Assembly (NCBI GenBank): GCA_019694355.1
Contig: JAIBCB010000006.1
Coordinates: 1-64,000 of the forward strand
Direction: 5' to 3'
DNA length: 64,000 bases
From: Pyrinomonadaceae bacterium
GTDB taxonomy: Bacteria > Acidobacteriota > Blastocatellia > Pyrinomonadales > Pyrinomonadaceae
The first letter of the stretch is position 1. The number at the start of each line of letters is the position of its first letter. A model generated the notes under the pieces. That model was given only the letters and a program-made list of their open reading frames with translations. It was not told the DNA's origin and did no database searches. Positions 32,841 through 41,594 of the stretch are shown piece by piece. The position numbers were made by a program, and so were the translations under genes.

Positions 32841-35081
32841 TTAGTACTTCGGCTTCATTTCTTCCAAACGCCGATCCATATCCCTGAAGAATCCGGTCAC
32901 AACGGTCGAAACCATCCGAAGTCTTGCTGCCTCGGTTGCCGCTGTCTGGTTTATCGATGCGGCTTCCGTTCTGCCGTCGAAGTTCAACTGGTTGGCGACC
33001 CTCTCCATGTCTGCGGAACGTCGGATCCCTGAAAGCTGAATTCCGGCACCTTGCCGGCTACTCGATTCAGCGATTCCGCTTCCGCGATCTATCGCGGCGA
33101 TGTTCTGGGACGCTTGTGTTTCATAGGCTCTGTTGATGTCGCCCTGGTAAGTATTGGAAGCCTCTACCTTCTTATCGGCCACAATATCCGTATTGTTGTT
33201 CTGAAGGGACACGTTTGCCCGCGTGGTCGAGTCCATCAGTTTATTCACTTCCTGGATCGGATGCTTGTCTCTTGCCCAATCGATCAATTCATGCCCGCTG
33301 CGAATCGGAACCGACGTGCCGGCGATCGAGGAACCGCCGGGCGTGAATTCATATGTCTTCATACCGAAACGTTCAAGATTGCCCTGACCCCGGAGTTCGA
33401 CTTCCTTCTTTCCGTCGAAGCTGCGAGCTTCGCGTGTGCCTTCCGCCTCGGCCAATGTGCCCGTGATCTCGCGCTGCGTCGCCGCGGAACTGCTCGCGAT
33501 GCCGAATGTCTTGTTTGCCTCGGCAAGGAGTGTTTGCGTCACCTGATTTGCTCGGATCTGCCCGAGACTTGTGACAAGGCCGCCTTCGACGCCAGCGACA
33601 GATGACACTAGTCTGGCTTCAGTCGATTGATTGGCGGCTTCGAGAGCCTTCTTAGCGGCGGCCTGTTCCGCGTTGTAGATCCCCTGTATCTGGGTGTTCT
33701 CCGCCTGACGGTGCAAAGCGGCTCCCGCAACAAGACCGTATGTTTCAAGAGCTGTGCCTAAAGAAGAAAGCATCCATCCCATCGAGATCTGCGATACTCC
33801 TTCGTAAACCTGTCCCCGGAGGACCCGATAGCTCAGCCACGGAACAAGAATGAAGCAAAGGCTCGAAACGAAGAACAGTATCGTAACGATCAAAGCACTC
33901 GATGCCGGATCGTAATTGTTATTCGTAATGATCGTCGCGGTCGTGGGATCAAGCGAAAATACCGCTTCGCCGTTGTAGATCGAGAGCGCCAGTAGACCGA
34001 TCCCATAGCAGACATACAGAGTTACTTCTTTTACGATCGGGAACGCGAGCGCGAAAGTGGCAACTCCCCAGCAGAATGGATAGAAGATCTGGTTCGCAAA
34101 CTTCTCGTCAAAACCGAAAGCGGAAAGCACCGGAGCGGCGAGTTTCAGCCCGATAAGGATGAACAGACCCGCAACCGACAGGAAGATCGCACCGAACTTG
34201 ATGATGTTCTGCCCGATGACCATAAACGTGAACATGCGCGGCATATCCCAGCCGAGGACGTTCATTTCGCTTGTGATGTCTTTTACAGACGACTCCTTAT
34301 CCGTGATTATGCCGACGAGTCCCGGCTCCCCGTTCGGGAGTCGGTCCGCGAGCAAAGCATCCGGGTCTTCGACCGCGAAGTTGTTCTTGACGTACTGCTT
34401 CATCTTCTCGTCGAACTCGGCGACGAGCGAACGGTTATAACCCCGTATCGGCCGAGCAAAGAACTTTCCTGTTACAGTGAGGGCATCGATAATGAACGGG
34501 CTTGCCCCTATAACGACCATAAAGATGATCGTTCGGATGCCCCAGGCAACAAGCTGCTCGGGGCCAAGACCGCGATTGTCGTGGAATCTTCTAATGAAGG
34601 CGACGATCAGTACGAAACTTGCGATTATCCACGCCAGGAACGTTAGTATCGGCATCAACGGGCGTATAATCGTGTCGAGCACCGACCGGAAGAGCCATTC
34701 CTGCCCCGTCCGCATAAGATTTGTGATCTGCTCGCTGAAGCTCGGCGCTGCCGGTTTCTGAGGAAGCACGGGACCTGACGGTGTTGCTGTCGGGTTCGCA
34801 GGGTACTGGTTCTCGAACTGCTGCAGGACGGGTGCCGGACTCCCATCAAGGGGCGGCATGAACGGAGAATCGGGATTGATCGTCAAGATCAGATCGTTCG
34901 CCGTTACTGGCTGACCGTTCATCGTCCCTATCGGCGTCTGCCCTTCGACTCGTGGCGGTCGAGGGGGACGAGGCGGCCGTTGGCCGACCGCCGTCGTTGT
35001 AAAGAGGCAGGCGAAGAGGCAGGACGTTAGCAGGAGCGTGAGTGCGGCAGCGGTGCCGCGCGATATTCTGTTGGTTCTCAT
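32841..35081 (-). CDS. VirB6/TrbL-like type IV secretion inner-membrane protein
   Basis: A 746-residue polytopic protein. It starts with a signal-like segment (ALTLLLTSCLFACLFTTTAV) and a Pro/Arg-rich run, then has at least six hydrophobic helices between about 150 and 450 (for example LMPILTFLAWIIASFVLIVA, IIFMVVIGASPFIIDAL, FCWGVATFALAFPIV, ALIVTILFFVSSLCFILVPW). The last 300 residues are Ala/Gln/Glu-rich and soluble (AEQAAAKKALEAANQST). This is the layout of TrbL/VirB6, the membrane channel component of conjugative type IV systems. It is the last gene of the leftward operon after TrbJ; the C-terminal 130 codons are duplicated at 30690. Confidence 0.85.
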   Translation of the reverse strand: MRTNRISRGTAAALTLLLTSCLFACLFTTTAVGQRPPRPPRPPRVEGQTPIGTMNGQPVTANDLILTINPDSPFMPPLDGSPAPVLQQFENQYPANPTATPSGPVLPQKPAAPSFSEQITNLMRTGQEWLFRSVLDTIIRPLMPILTFLAWIIASFVLIVAFIRRFHDNRGLGPEQLVAWGIRTIIFMVVIGASPFIIDALTVTGKFFARPIRGYNRSLVAEFDEKMKQYVKNNFAVEDPDALLADRLPNGEPGLVGIITDKESSVKDITSEMNVLGWDMPRMFTFMVIGQNIIKFGAIFLSVAGLFILIGLKLAAPVLSAFGFDEKFANQIFYPFCWGVATFALAFPIVKEVTLYVCYGIGLLALSIYNGEAVFSLDPTTATIITNNNYDPASSALIVTILFFVSSLCFILVPWLSYRVLRGQVYEGVSQISMGWMLSSLGTALETYGLVAGAALHRQAENTQIQGIYNAEQAAAKKALEAANQSTEARLVSSVAGVEGGLVTSLGQIRANQVTQTLLAEANKTFGIASSSAATQREITGTLAEAEGTREARSFDGKKEVELRGQGNLERFGMKTYEFTPGGSSIAGTSVPIRSGHELIDWARDKHPIQEVNKLMDSTTRANVSLQNNNTDIVADKKVEASNTYQGDINRAYETQASQNIAAIDRGSGIAESSSRQGAGIQLSGIRRSADMERVANQLNFDGRTEAASINQTAATEAARLRMVSTVVTGFFRDMDRRLEEMKPKY

Positions 35082-35117
35082 GGCTTTTCTTATTCAACCG
35101 GGGGGTTAGGACCGTTG

Positions 35118-36050
35118 CTACGGAAGAGGGTTGTCGTAAACTTCGTCGTTCCAGATCTCGTATCTTTCGAGTTCGCGCAGAAAATCATCTGAAGCCCGAG
35201 TGATGCCGGTCATCATTTCGGTGGTCCGGCGGATCTCCTTCCCAAACTCGGTCATCTGCTCGATCTTGAGACCGTAGGCGACGAACTTCGCCTGTATTTT
35301 CGCTTCGAGCTCGCGGAGCTGGCCTTCGACGGTCGTAATCCGTAGGTTCACCGCGAGCATCTGGTCGATCAATGATTGAACGCCGTCCTGATTGGCGGAT
35401 GGATTGACCGAGATAGCCCGTGTTTCATCAGCGACTTTTTCTCGTTCCTCGTAGAGTTTTGAAAGATCGAGAAGCATGTTCTCGCGATCGAAGAGCATTC
35501 GCTCAAGTTCGGAGTCGAGTTTCGCAAGGCGCTCAAGATTCGCAAGCTCCGCGTCGGCGCTTCTGCCGATAGAATGCCGAAGGAAGTCGTCAAGATCACG
35601 TTTGTTCGCTTCCATGTCGAAGATGCCGTTCTTGAGCCTGCGGGCGATATTTACGACCGATTGGATCTGGCTTGTTATTGTCGCTTCGATCCTCTTTTTA
35701 AGTTCAAACGTGCCTCGGATAAGCCGCCCGAGCGTGGCGTAGGTCGTTATCAGCTGCTTGTGCCGCATGATCTGCTCGTCGACCTTGTCGAGAATCCCCC
35801 GCAGGTTAGTCACGCTTTCGACCATTTTCTGATACTGCCGTACGGCGTTCTCGTACATCGAGATGTAGTGATTGATCGTCTCCACCCAACGGGCGGCTTC
35901 CTCGATCTTTTTAGCGACCTGGAGCGCGTACTGCGACGGGTCGAACACCGTCCACTGCGCCTGAACGGGACGCACATCGATGCCAATGAGTATCGAGGAA
36001 AAAACAACTCCAAGGATCATTTGTCTAACCGTTCCGTTCATTGCGATCAT
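35118..36050 (-). CDS. TrbJ/VirB5-like conjugal transfer protein
   Basis: A 310-residue protein with a signal segment (ILGVVFSSILIGIDVRPVQA) followed by QWTVFDPSQYALQVAKKIEE. The rest is almost entirely helical with heptad-like charged stretches (LANLERLAKLDSELERMLFD). This is the TrbJ/VirB5 pattern: a periplasmic, pilus-tip associated protein. The ATG at 36050 overlaps the VirB4 stop (ATGA) and the TrbL gene follows 36 bp later, an order typical of TrbE-TrbJ-TrbL clusters. Confidence 0.8.
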   Translation of the reverse strand: MIAMNGTVRQMILGVVFSSILIGIDVRPVQAQWTVFDPSQYALQVAKKIEEAARWVETINHYISMYENAVRQYQKMVESVTNLRGILDKVDEQIMRHKQLITTYATLGRLIRGTFELKKRIEATITSQIQSVVNIARRLKNGIFDMEANKRDLDDFLRHSIGRSADAELANLERLAKLDSELERMLFDRENMLLDLSKLYEEREKVADETRAISVNPSANQDGVQSLIDQMLAVNLRITTVEGQLRELEAKIQAKFVAYGLKIEQMTEFGKEIRRTTEMMTGITRASDDFLRELERYEIWNDEVYDNPLP

Positions 36051-38911
36051 GCCTTCACCTCCAGGCCGCCAAGTTCATTCAGGTCGATGGGGGAGATCCC
36101 CGTGAGGCCGACCGCCGTCAATCCGGTGGGATATTTCGAGGCCAGCCACGAGACGACGATCTCCGGCGGGAGGTCCGGCCTAATATTTTCAACAAGCCGC
36201 CGGGCGTTCGCCTCGTTTGTGTCATTTGTATTTGCCCAGAGCATTGCGGGGGAAAGATGTATCTCCGCCATCTGAACGATCTTGTCCGCACCGCTCCCGA
36301 TCACGAACACCCATTGCGTGTAACGGCCGTATTGGTTCCTGATCCCACGTATCGCGGCGACGGTCTCGGGCGCCAGTTCGCAGTCATTGGCAAGACGCTC
36401 GAATCCGCCGATCTGTTTCCCGATCATTTTCACGCCGGAGTTTTTCACGAGATCGATCCCGGTGACGTTCGGCTGCTCGGGCGTTCCGGTGAAATGCTCA
36501 TAGGCTTGCGAGAACAAAACAGTGACCAGGCCCTCTTTTCTTCCCGTAACGGTGGCTTCGGCGATAAGTTCTTGGATAGCAGGAAAGTGCCTGTTTATCT
36601 CGCGCATCTCGTCGCACAGGAAAAGAATCGGAGTTTTTTGATTTCGCTCGTTTTCCTCGCCGATCTCCTGCATGATCTGGGCGCTGATGCGGAATCCCAC
36701 GCTTTCGCGGATCTTTTCGTCGAGGCTGCTTATTCCCGACAGCTCGAAAACATCGAACATCGACGGTTCGTCGTATTCGGGATGTGTCGGTGCATTAAGC
36801 CATGGGTCTTTTCGATGGATGTTCAGCTTCAGGTAGAGCTCATTGGCTTGCCTCTCTTCACCAGGGTTCCAGTGGTAGCTTTTCAGGATGTCGAGGAAGT
36901 GCCCGAGGGTCGGCTGGAACTTCGGACGGCCATAACCGTTTCGCGCGAGAGCCATCTTATAGACCTCATCTATGACGGTCGAAGCTATAGCACTTGTGAT
37001 CGCGTCCGTCTTAGGCGTTTTGCTCAGGATCAGAATGTCCGTAAGGACCATCGCAAGCTGCCTTTTTGTGGGAGGCACGCCGTGCTCGATGCCCGGATAG
37101 TTCCAGATGTTGATGGGTCGTGGTTGTTTCTCGGTGAACTCTATATGCCTTCCGCCGAATAAACGACAAATAGGTTTGAACGAATGGCGATAATCCATCA
37201 CGCGCACTTTCACGTTCCCGCGGTGTGCGCGTATGTCCGTGATCAGCATCGACGCGAGGAACGACTTTCCCTCACCCGATGCGGCCGTCACGATCACGGT
37301 CGGTGATTTGATCAAGGATCGGTCGTACAGGTCGAGGCCGAACATCTGTCCGTTCGGAGTGGTAAAGATGCTGTGCGGCCTTTTGCTGCCTCGCCAACTC
37401 GTCTCGGTTGGAACAAAGGCTATGACCGAGTCAGCGGTTTCGGTAAGCTCTTGACCGGTCCGCTTCGCTGATAGTTCGCCCGCAAGCATCCGAGGATAGA
37501 GCGCTCGCTGACGAACAGCATCTTCACGAACCGCATCGGCACCTATCTTTTTTCGGATAGCTGACACCACGGCATCGCATCGTTCGTCCAGTAACTCAAG
37601 CTGCTTCCGCGTCTCTTTTGCTCCTTTCGAGCGTCCGGCAAAGACAATCACGTCAAGTCGGAGGTTGCAGATCTCTTCGTTATCGCTTTCGACCTGCTCC
37701 AAAAGATTCTCCAGATCGGATTTGATGACTATCGCGTCCTTCTTCAAGTTCCGAAATCCGAGCCAGGTGTTGCGGCTGCCCTCGATCCGGTCGATGCGCT
37801 TTTGAAGGTCCTTTTTCGCGGCCTGTTTTTCGGTGGTCATCAGATCCACAACGATCTCGTGAGGAAACCCGAGCGCTCGCGTCGCCGTCAGGTACCGCAT
37901 AACATCTGCGGTCACGAAGCCGTTCGGGAGGGTTTTCAGGCTGACCAAACTCACGGGGGTGCCATTGTGCCTAACGAATTGGTCTCGCAGGCTTTCGATC
38001 TCTGTACTGCACAGATAACGCCTTATATCGACGAACGCGGAGTTGGGGAGCATGGGAACGGATCGATGCTCGCGTCGGTGACTGATAAAGAGAGCCTCGA
38101 AAACTTCCGACCGGTTCATCTCCCGAAGATGCAGACTGCGCGGGAAGTTTGCTTCGAATGACTGGAATATGCGTGACGCTTTCGATCTGCACACGGCTTC
38201 ACTTCGGATTTCCCGTTTCACCAACAATTCACTTTCGCGATTTCTCATTCTTAAGAAGGGTGAGCGTAAAAAATATGCGATACCGTTTTCCTTTACGTCG
38301 CGGAAAAGCGAAGGCAGTAAAGACGAAAGCATTCCTTTATCGGCCGGGTCTCGAACCGGCACGCGTATCCAGACGGTTGCGGTCTGCCGCATGACGTTGC
38401 CCGACCGAATAGCTTCTTCATGAAGCGAAAGATTGGTCGCGTGAAGAACACCGGCGATCGGGTCCGCCGTTTCCTCATCGCGCGATCGCAAATGATCCCG
38501 GAGCACCTCTCCCGTGTCGGGCAAATTGAGGAACCGAAACTGGATGATCGTGTTCTTCGGCTTCTCGAATTTGAGAATGGTTTTGAGTTCCTCGATCCGT
38601 TGTTCGGTTACGTTTCCGTCAACGTAGAGACTGTTCGCGGGTTCGAAGACATAGGCTTTTCCGTAGCTCCCATCTCTATAGCGGATTATGTTGCTGTCGA
38701 GACCGGCGATCTCGGTCGGGAACAGCCGTCCCGGATGGGTGATTTTTGTATTTTGGACCGCGTTGGGATTCGAGTGAACCGCCAAGTGTCCCTTGTGGGC
38801 CTTGAATGCCGGAACGATCCGGTATCCGACCACAAGCGCCAGCCCAACAGAAAACAGACTGCCGAAAAGTGAGATCGCTACGTGTGCGAATGAAAGGTTT
38901 GCTGTGTCCAT
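36047..38911 (-). CDS. VirB4/TrbE-like type IV secretion ATPase
   Basis: A 954-residue protein with an N-terminal membrane segment (SLFGSLFSVGLALVVGYRIV). A domain of about 450 residues follows, then a RecA-like C-terminal ATPase: Walker A TVIVTAASGEGKSFLASMLI (about 535), the INIWNYPG region, Walker B TPILFLCDEMREINRHFPAI (about 755) and an arginine-rich tail. VirB4 proteins energise pilus assembly and substrate export. The length agrees with the family (about 800-950). It begins 4 bp after the VirB3 gene and overlaps TrbJ. No VirB11-like ATPase is found nearby, so this and VirD4 are the obvious export motors. Confidence 0.92.
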   Translation of the reverse strand: MDTANLSFAHVAISLFGSLFSVGLALVVGYRIVPAFKAHKGHLAVHSNPNAVQNTKITHPGRLFPTEIAGLDSNIIRYRDGSYGKAYVFEPANSLYVDGNVTEQRIEELKTILKFEKPKNTIIQFRFLNLPDTGEVLRDHLRSRDEETADPIAGVLHATNLSLHEEAIRSGNVMRQTATVWIRVPVRDPADKGMLSSLLPSLFRDVKENGIAYFLRSPFLRMRNRESELLVKREIRSEAVCRSKASRIFQSFEANFPRSLHLREMNRSEVFEALFISHRREHRSVPMLPNSAFVDIRRYLCSTEIESLRDQFVRHNGTPVSLVSLKTLPNGFVTADVMRYLTATRALGFPHEIVVDLMTTEKQAAKKDLQKRIDRIEGSRNTWLGFRNLKKDAIVIKSDLENLLEQVESDNEEICNLRLDVIVFAGRSKGAKETRKQLELLDERCDAVVSAIRKKIGADAVREDAVRQRALYPRMLAGELSAKRTGQELTETADSVIAFVPTETSWRGSKRPHSIFTTPNGQMFGLDLYDRSLIKSPTVIVTAASGEGKSFLASMLITDIRAHRGNVKVRVMDYRHSFKPICRLFGGRHIEFTEKQPRPINIWNYPGIEHGVPPTKRQLAMVLTDILILSKTPKTDAITSAIASTVIDEVYKMALARNGYGRPKFQPTLGHFLDILKSYHWNPGEERQANELYLKLNIHRKDPWLNAPTHPEYDEPSMFDVFELSGISSLDEKIRESVGFRISAQIMQEIGEENERNQKTPILFLCDEMREINRHFPAIQELIAEATVTGRKEGLVTVLFSQAYEHFTGTPEQPNVTGIDLVKNSGVKMIGKQIGGFERLANDCELAPETVAAIRGIRNQYGRYTQWVFVIGSGADKIVQMAEIHLSPAMLWANTNDTNEANARRLVENIRPDLPPEIVVSWLASKYPTGLTAVGLTGISPIDLNELGGLEVKA

Positions 38912-38914
38912 GAT

Positions 38915-39250
38915 TTATTTTTTTGTTTTATTTACCCAGACGGCCGGGTCCAGCTCGGTGTGAAGCGGGGGCCGAATCGACTGCCACCTATCGATCTCGG
39001 CGTCGAGCTTCTGCGAAAGCCAGCATTCGGGTTTGCTCAGGCGGAGGTAGTTGAAAGTTCCGAGCAGTATCAGGAACGTAAATAAACCAAGCGGAAAACC
39101 AAGCGGCACATAACCGAACCAGAGGCCGAAGACGAACGGCGTCAGATATGCCGCAGCAGTCGGTACGAGTATGTACTTCCAGTCGGTCGAACAAACCCCG
39201 AACCTTTTCAGGCCGCGAAACACGTTGGGCCTGGTCGCGCGTCGTCTCAT
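38915..39250 (-). CDS. VirB3/TrbD-like membrane protein
   Basis: A 111-residue protein from the ATG at 39250, preceded by GGAGGG. Two hydrophobic helices (ILVPTAAAYLTPFVFGLWF and LGLFTFLILLGTFNYLRLSK) lie between a basic N-terminus (MRRRATRPNVFRGLKRFGV) and an acidic tail. Size, topology and position between VirB2 and VirB4 identify VirB3/TrbD. Confidence 0.8.
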   Translation of the reverse strand: MRRRATRPNVFRGLKRFGVCSTDWKYILVPTAAAYLTPFVFGLWFGYVPLGFPLGLFTFLILLGTFNYLRLSKPECWLSQKLDAEIDRWQSIRPPLHTELDPAVWVNKTKK

Positions 39251-39261
39251 AACGCCCTCCG

Positions 39262-39603
39262 TTAAAAGTTCGTATCGACTCCGACCGCCCGGCCTTGAGC
39301 AAGCTGCCAGAAGACGGCGACGATCGTCCCGAACGCAAACGAAAGCAACGACCCGAACGCCTGGTTTCCCCATTCCTTCCCGGTCATCTTGTTGTAGATC
39401 GCCCATGCAACACCCACCGCACCCAGACAGAACAGAACGATCGCCATCAGCTTCAGTGACTCGCGGATGATGTTGGAAAGATTGCTCGCATCCCCGGTAA
39501 AGATCGGTCCCTGCGCAAACAGGATGTTTGTAAAAAGCAGAACGGCCGCGACCGGAGCCAGCTGCGCCGCGGCGTATCGTATGGTTCGAATAGATTTCTT
39601 CAT
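39262..39603 (-). CDS. VirB2/TrbC-like pilin
   Basis: A 113-residue protein from the ATG at 39603, with GAGGACGAG upstream; the frame opens at 39636. It has a long signal-like N-terminus (LAPVAAVLLFTNILFAQG), a short hydrophilic segment (DASNLSNIIRESLKLM) and two hydrophobic helices (AIVLFCLGAVGVAWAIYN and AFGSLLSFAFGTIVAVFWQL) around KMTGKEWG. This is the VirB2/TrbC major pilin pattern. It is the first gene of the leftward secretion operon, about 60 bp downstream of the minus-strand sigma-54-like promoter. Confidence 0.85.
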   Translation of the reverse strand: MKKSIRTIRYAAAQLAPVAAVLLFTNILFAQGPIFTGDASNLSNIIRESLKLMAIVLFCLGAVGVAWAIYNKMTGKEWGNQAFGSLLSFAFGTIVAVFWQLAQGRAVGVDTNF

Positions 39604-39676
39604 TTCTCGTCCTCGCGTAAAAGGTTTTCCTGACACCTCGCCAGACTTCGGGAAGCGTCAACGGTTTCGCTCGCTC

Positions 39677-39692
39677 TGCAAGGCTTGTGCCG
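39677..39692 (-). promoter_or_regulatory. Sigma-54-type promoter for the VirB2-B6 operon
   Basis: On the minus strand CGGCAC-N5-TTGCA matches the sigma-54 consensus TGGCAC-N5-TTGCW at all but the first base. The predicted start near 39666 leaves a leader of about 63 nt before the VirB2 ATG. Confidence 0.65.
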
Positions 39693-39710
39693 TACGGCAA
39701 GGGAGGCGGT

Positions 39711-39726
39711 TGGCACGTCGGTTGCG
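39711..39726 (+). promoter_or_regulatory. Sigma-54-type promoter for the transglycosylase-VirB8-VirD4 operon
   Basis: TGGCAC (39711-39716), 5 bp, TTGC (39722-39725) is an exact core match to the sigma-54 consensus. The transcript would start near 39737, at or just before the ATG at 39740, implying a nearly leaderless mRNA. The activator at 16789 is the likely regulator. Confidence 0.65.
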
Positions 39727-39739
39727 ATCCGCTCGCGTC

Positions 39740-40600
39740 ATGCAAAAACGAAATCACATCGCTGCTCTTCTCTTGATACTCGGATCTCTCGTAAGTCCCT
39801 TGGCGATCTCTTCTCAATCCCGAACCGTTTTCACGCGGACCGCCCTTTCAAGAATGGATGTGCTTTCACGCGCCGCGCTGTTCGAGCGAACGATAGCGGA
39901 TGCAGCGTTGAAAGAAGGCGTGGATCCAGTTCTTCTCTGGACGATCGCATACAACGAGACGAGATTCCGGCCGTGGCTGACTAGCCCGAAGAACGCTCAA
40001 GGGCTGATGCAGTTTATTCCCGCAACCGCCGCACGATTCGGTCTCGCCGACCCGTATGAGCCGAACTCGTCGATACACGCGGCTGCTCGGTATGTGAAGT
40101 ATCTCGGTCGGCTTTTTGATCGGCGCCTGGAGTCTGTTCTTGCTGCCTATAACGCAGGAGAAGGCACGGTGTTAGCGTATCTGGAGGGCAGGACGATCCG
40201 CTCGCAGGGCAAGCTAATAAACCCTTCCGGACGACGAACGTCCGGAGGAGTTCCGCCTTACAAAGAGACAGTTGACTACGTTGCGAACGGAACGAGGATC
40301 TATCGCTGGCTGGAAACTCAGGGCAAGTTCCCGGGAGTAAAGAATAGGTCAACTCTCGATGAAGCTAAACGGACATTTGCGTCAGAGCGAGAAGCTCGCG
40401 AAGAAGAGGGTCCATCCGGTACCTCGACGATTGTCGTGCTTTATGATCCACGTACCGGAACGCGCTTTCGTGTAAATGGTCAGAGCAAACTACAGCCAAT
40501 AGATCACAAGGCGCCTGTGATCATATCTTCCGAAGTTCGAGGCCTACCGGCTCAAAAAGGCAGATCAATCTTTGCCGGCGCTCCGCCGGGAGAACGCTGA
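39740..40600 (+). CDS. Lytic transglycosylase (VirB1-like)
   Basis: A 286-residue protein from the ATG at 39740 with a signal peptide (HIAALLLILGSLVSPLAISS). The SLT domain lies at about 45-160: DPVLLWTIAYNETRFRPWLT with the catalytic Glu, NAQGLMQFIPATAARFGLAD, AARYVKYLGRLFDRRLESVL and AAYNAGEGTVLAY. It cleaves peptidoglycan to allow passage of the secretion channel. The C-terminal 100 residues are unrecognised and end ASTIVVLYDPRTG-like beta sequence. No ribosome site precedes the ATG, consistent with the near-leaderless transcript from the sigma-54 promoter. Confidence 0.88.
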   Translation: MQKRNHIAALLLILGSLVSPLAISSQSRTVFTRTALSRMDVLSRAALFERTIADAALKEGVDPVLLWTIAYNETRFRPWLTSPKNAQGLMQFIPATAARFGLADPYEPNSSIHAAARYVKYLGRLFDRRLESVLAAYNAGEGTVLAYLEGRTIRSQGKLINPSGRRTSGGVPPYKETVDYVANGTRIYRWLETQGKFPGVKNRSTLDEAKRTFASEREAREEEGPSGTSTIVVLYDPRTGTRFRVNGQSKLQPIDHKAPVIISSEVRGLPAQKGRSIFAGAPPGER

Positions 40601-40757
40601 CTGGTTCATTTCTGCGGCGACGCGCCGAACCATCGGTTCGGTTTTGCTCCAACCGAAGGAAAGAACATCTTTAGAACAGCGAAAAAATGCCTTCTCGCCT
40701 TTGGCATCCATTTTGCGAATATCCCGAAAGACGGCGGCCAAGTCCGCATAAGAAACG

Positions 40758-41561
40758 ATGAAAGAAGAAACAGCAGGTACAAAGAAATCCGAGGTTGCGA
40801 CTGAAACTCTTGCGGCTTTAGAAACGCAGCTCTACTTGAGCCGCGATCCAGAAGATGTACTTACAATATCGTCGCTATTCAAGGCCGTATGGGTACTCCT
40901 GATAGTTTTGGTACTTAGCGTCGGGATCAATGTATTCCTGTCTTTGAGAAAGGCTGATCGCATTGTGATCGATAGATCCTCGGGACGTGTTGTGGAACTA
41001 AACAATCGAGACTACGGCTCAACCGAAACGGTAAGTATCTCGCCCGATACTCCGACCGCCACAGACAAGAAATATCTAGTGAAGGAATTCCTTGCCGCCC
41101 TTTACGAAGTCGAACAAGCGAACCGCGAAAGCCAGGTCAACAAGCTGCTAAGGATGCTCGACCCGGATCTTTCGATCGCGATGGCGACACGTCTGAAACA
41201 GAACGGGGTGCTCGCGGCCGAGAAGGCGGAGAGCGTCAACTCGTCGTGGGAACTCCACGACCTCACCATCGATGAGAACGATCCGTACGTGCTGCGGGCA
41301 ATAGGTCTTCGAAAGATCCGCCGTAAAGCTGCCGGGCAGGATGTCGAGGAATCCGTGCAGCTGAAGGCCAAGTTCCTCCTTAAGGACAGCCCATCATCGC
41401 CTGTAAGGAACGACAACAATCTGCGAACCGGCTTTACGATCCTTCGCTTCAGAGTAGAGCCGGTCAACGGCAAATCCGTTTCGCCCGTGACGCTGATCGC
41501 GGACGAGGCCGAACAGGAGACCGCAGCTGCCCCGTCGCCGAACGCGATACGGGGGCAGTAG
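40758..41561 (+). CDS. VirB8/TrbF-like type IV secretion protein
   Basis: A 267-residue bitopic protein: a cytosolic N-terminus, one membrane helix (AVWVLLIVLVLSVGINVFLS, about 48-67), then a periplasmic NTF2-like domain (TDKKYLVKEFLAALYEVEQA; ELHDLTIDENDPYVLRAIGL; TGFTILRFRVEPVNGKSVSP). This is the VirB8/TrbF arrangement. A 157-bp gap separates it from the transglycosylase; VirB9 follows 33 bp later. Confidence 0.83.
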   Translation: MKEETAGTKKSEVATETLAALETQLYLSRDPEDVLTISSLFKAVWVLLIVLVLSVGINVFLSLRKADRIVIDRSSGRVVELNNRDYGSTETVSISPDTPTATDKKYLVKEFLAALYEVEQANRESQVNKLLRMLDPDLSIAMATRLKQNGVLAAEKAESVNSSWELHDLTIDENDPYVLRAIGLRKIRRKAAGQDVEESVQLKAKFLLKDSPSSPVRNDNNLRTGFTILRFRVEPVNGKSVSPVTLIADEAEQETAAAPSPNAIRGQ

Positions 41562-41594
41562 TCCATCCACAAGAAATACTCGTTTATCAATTAT

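Noticed and set aside
34477..34761. Rightward ORF within VirB6/TrbL
   Set aside because: Antisense shadow of a well-supported membrane protein; high content of Arg/Ser/Pro typical of shadows.
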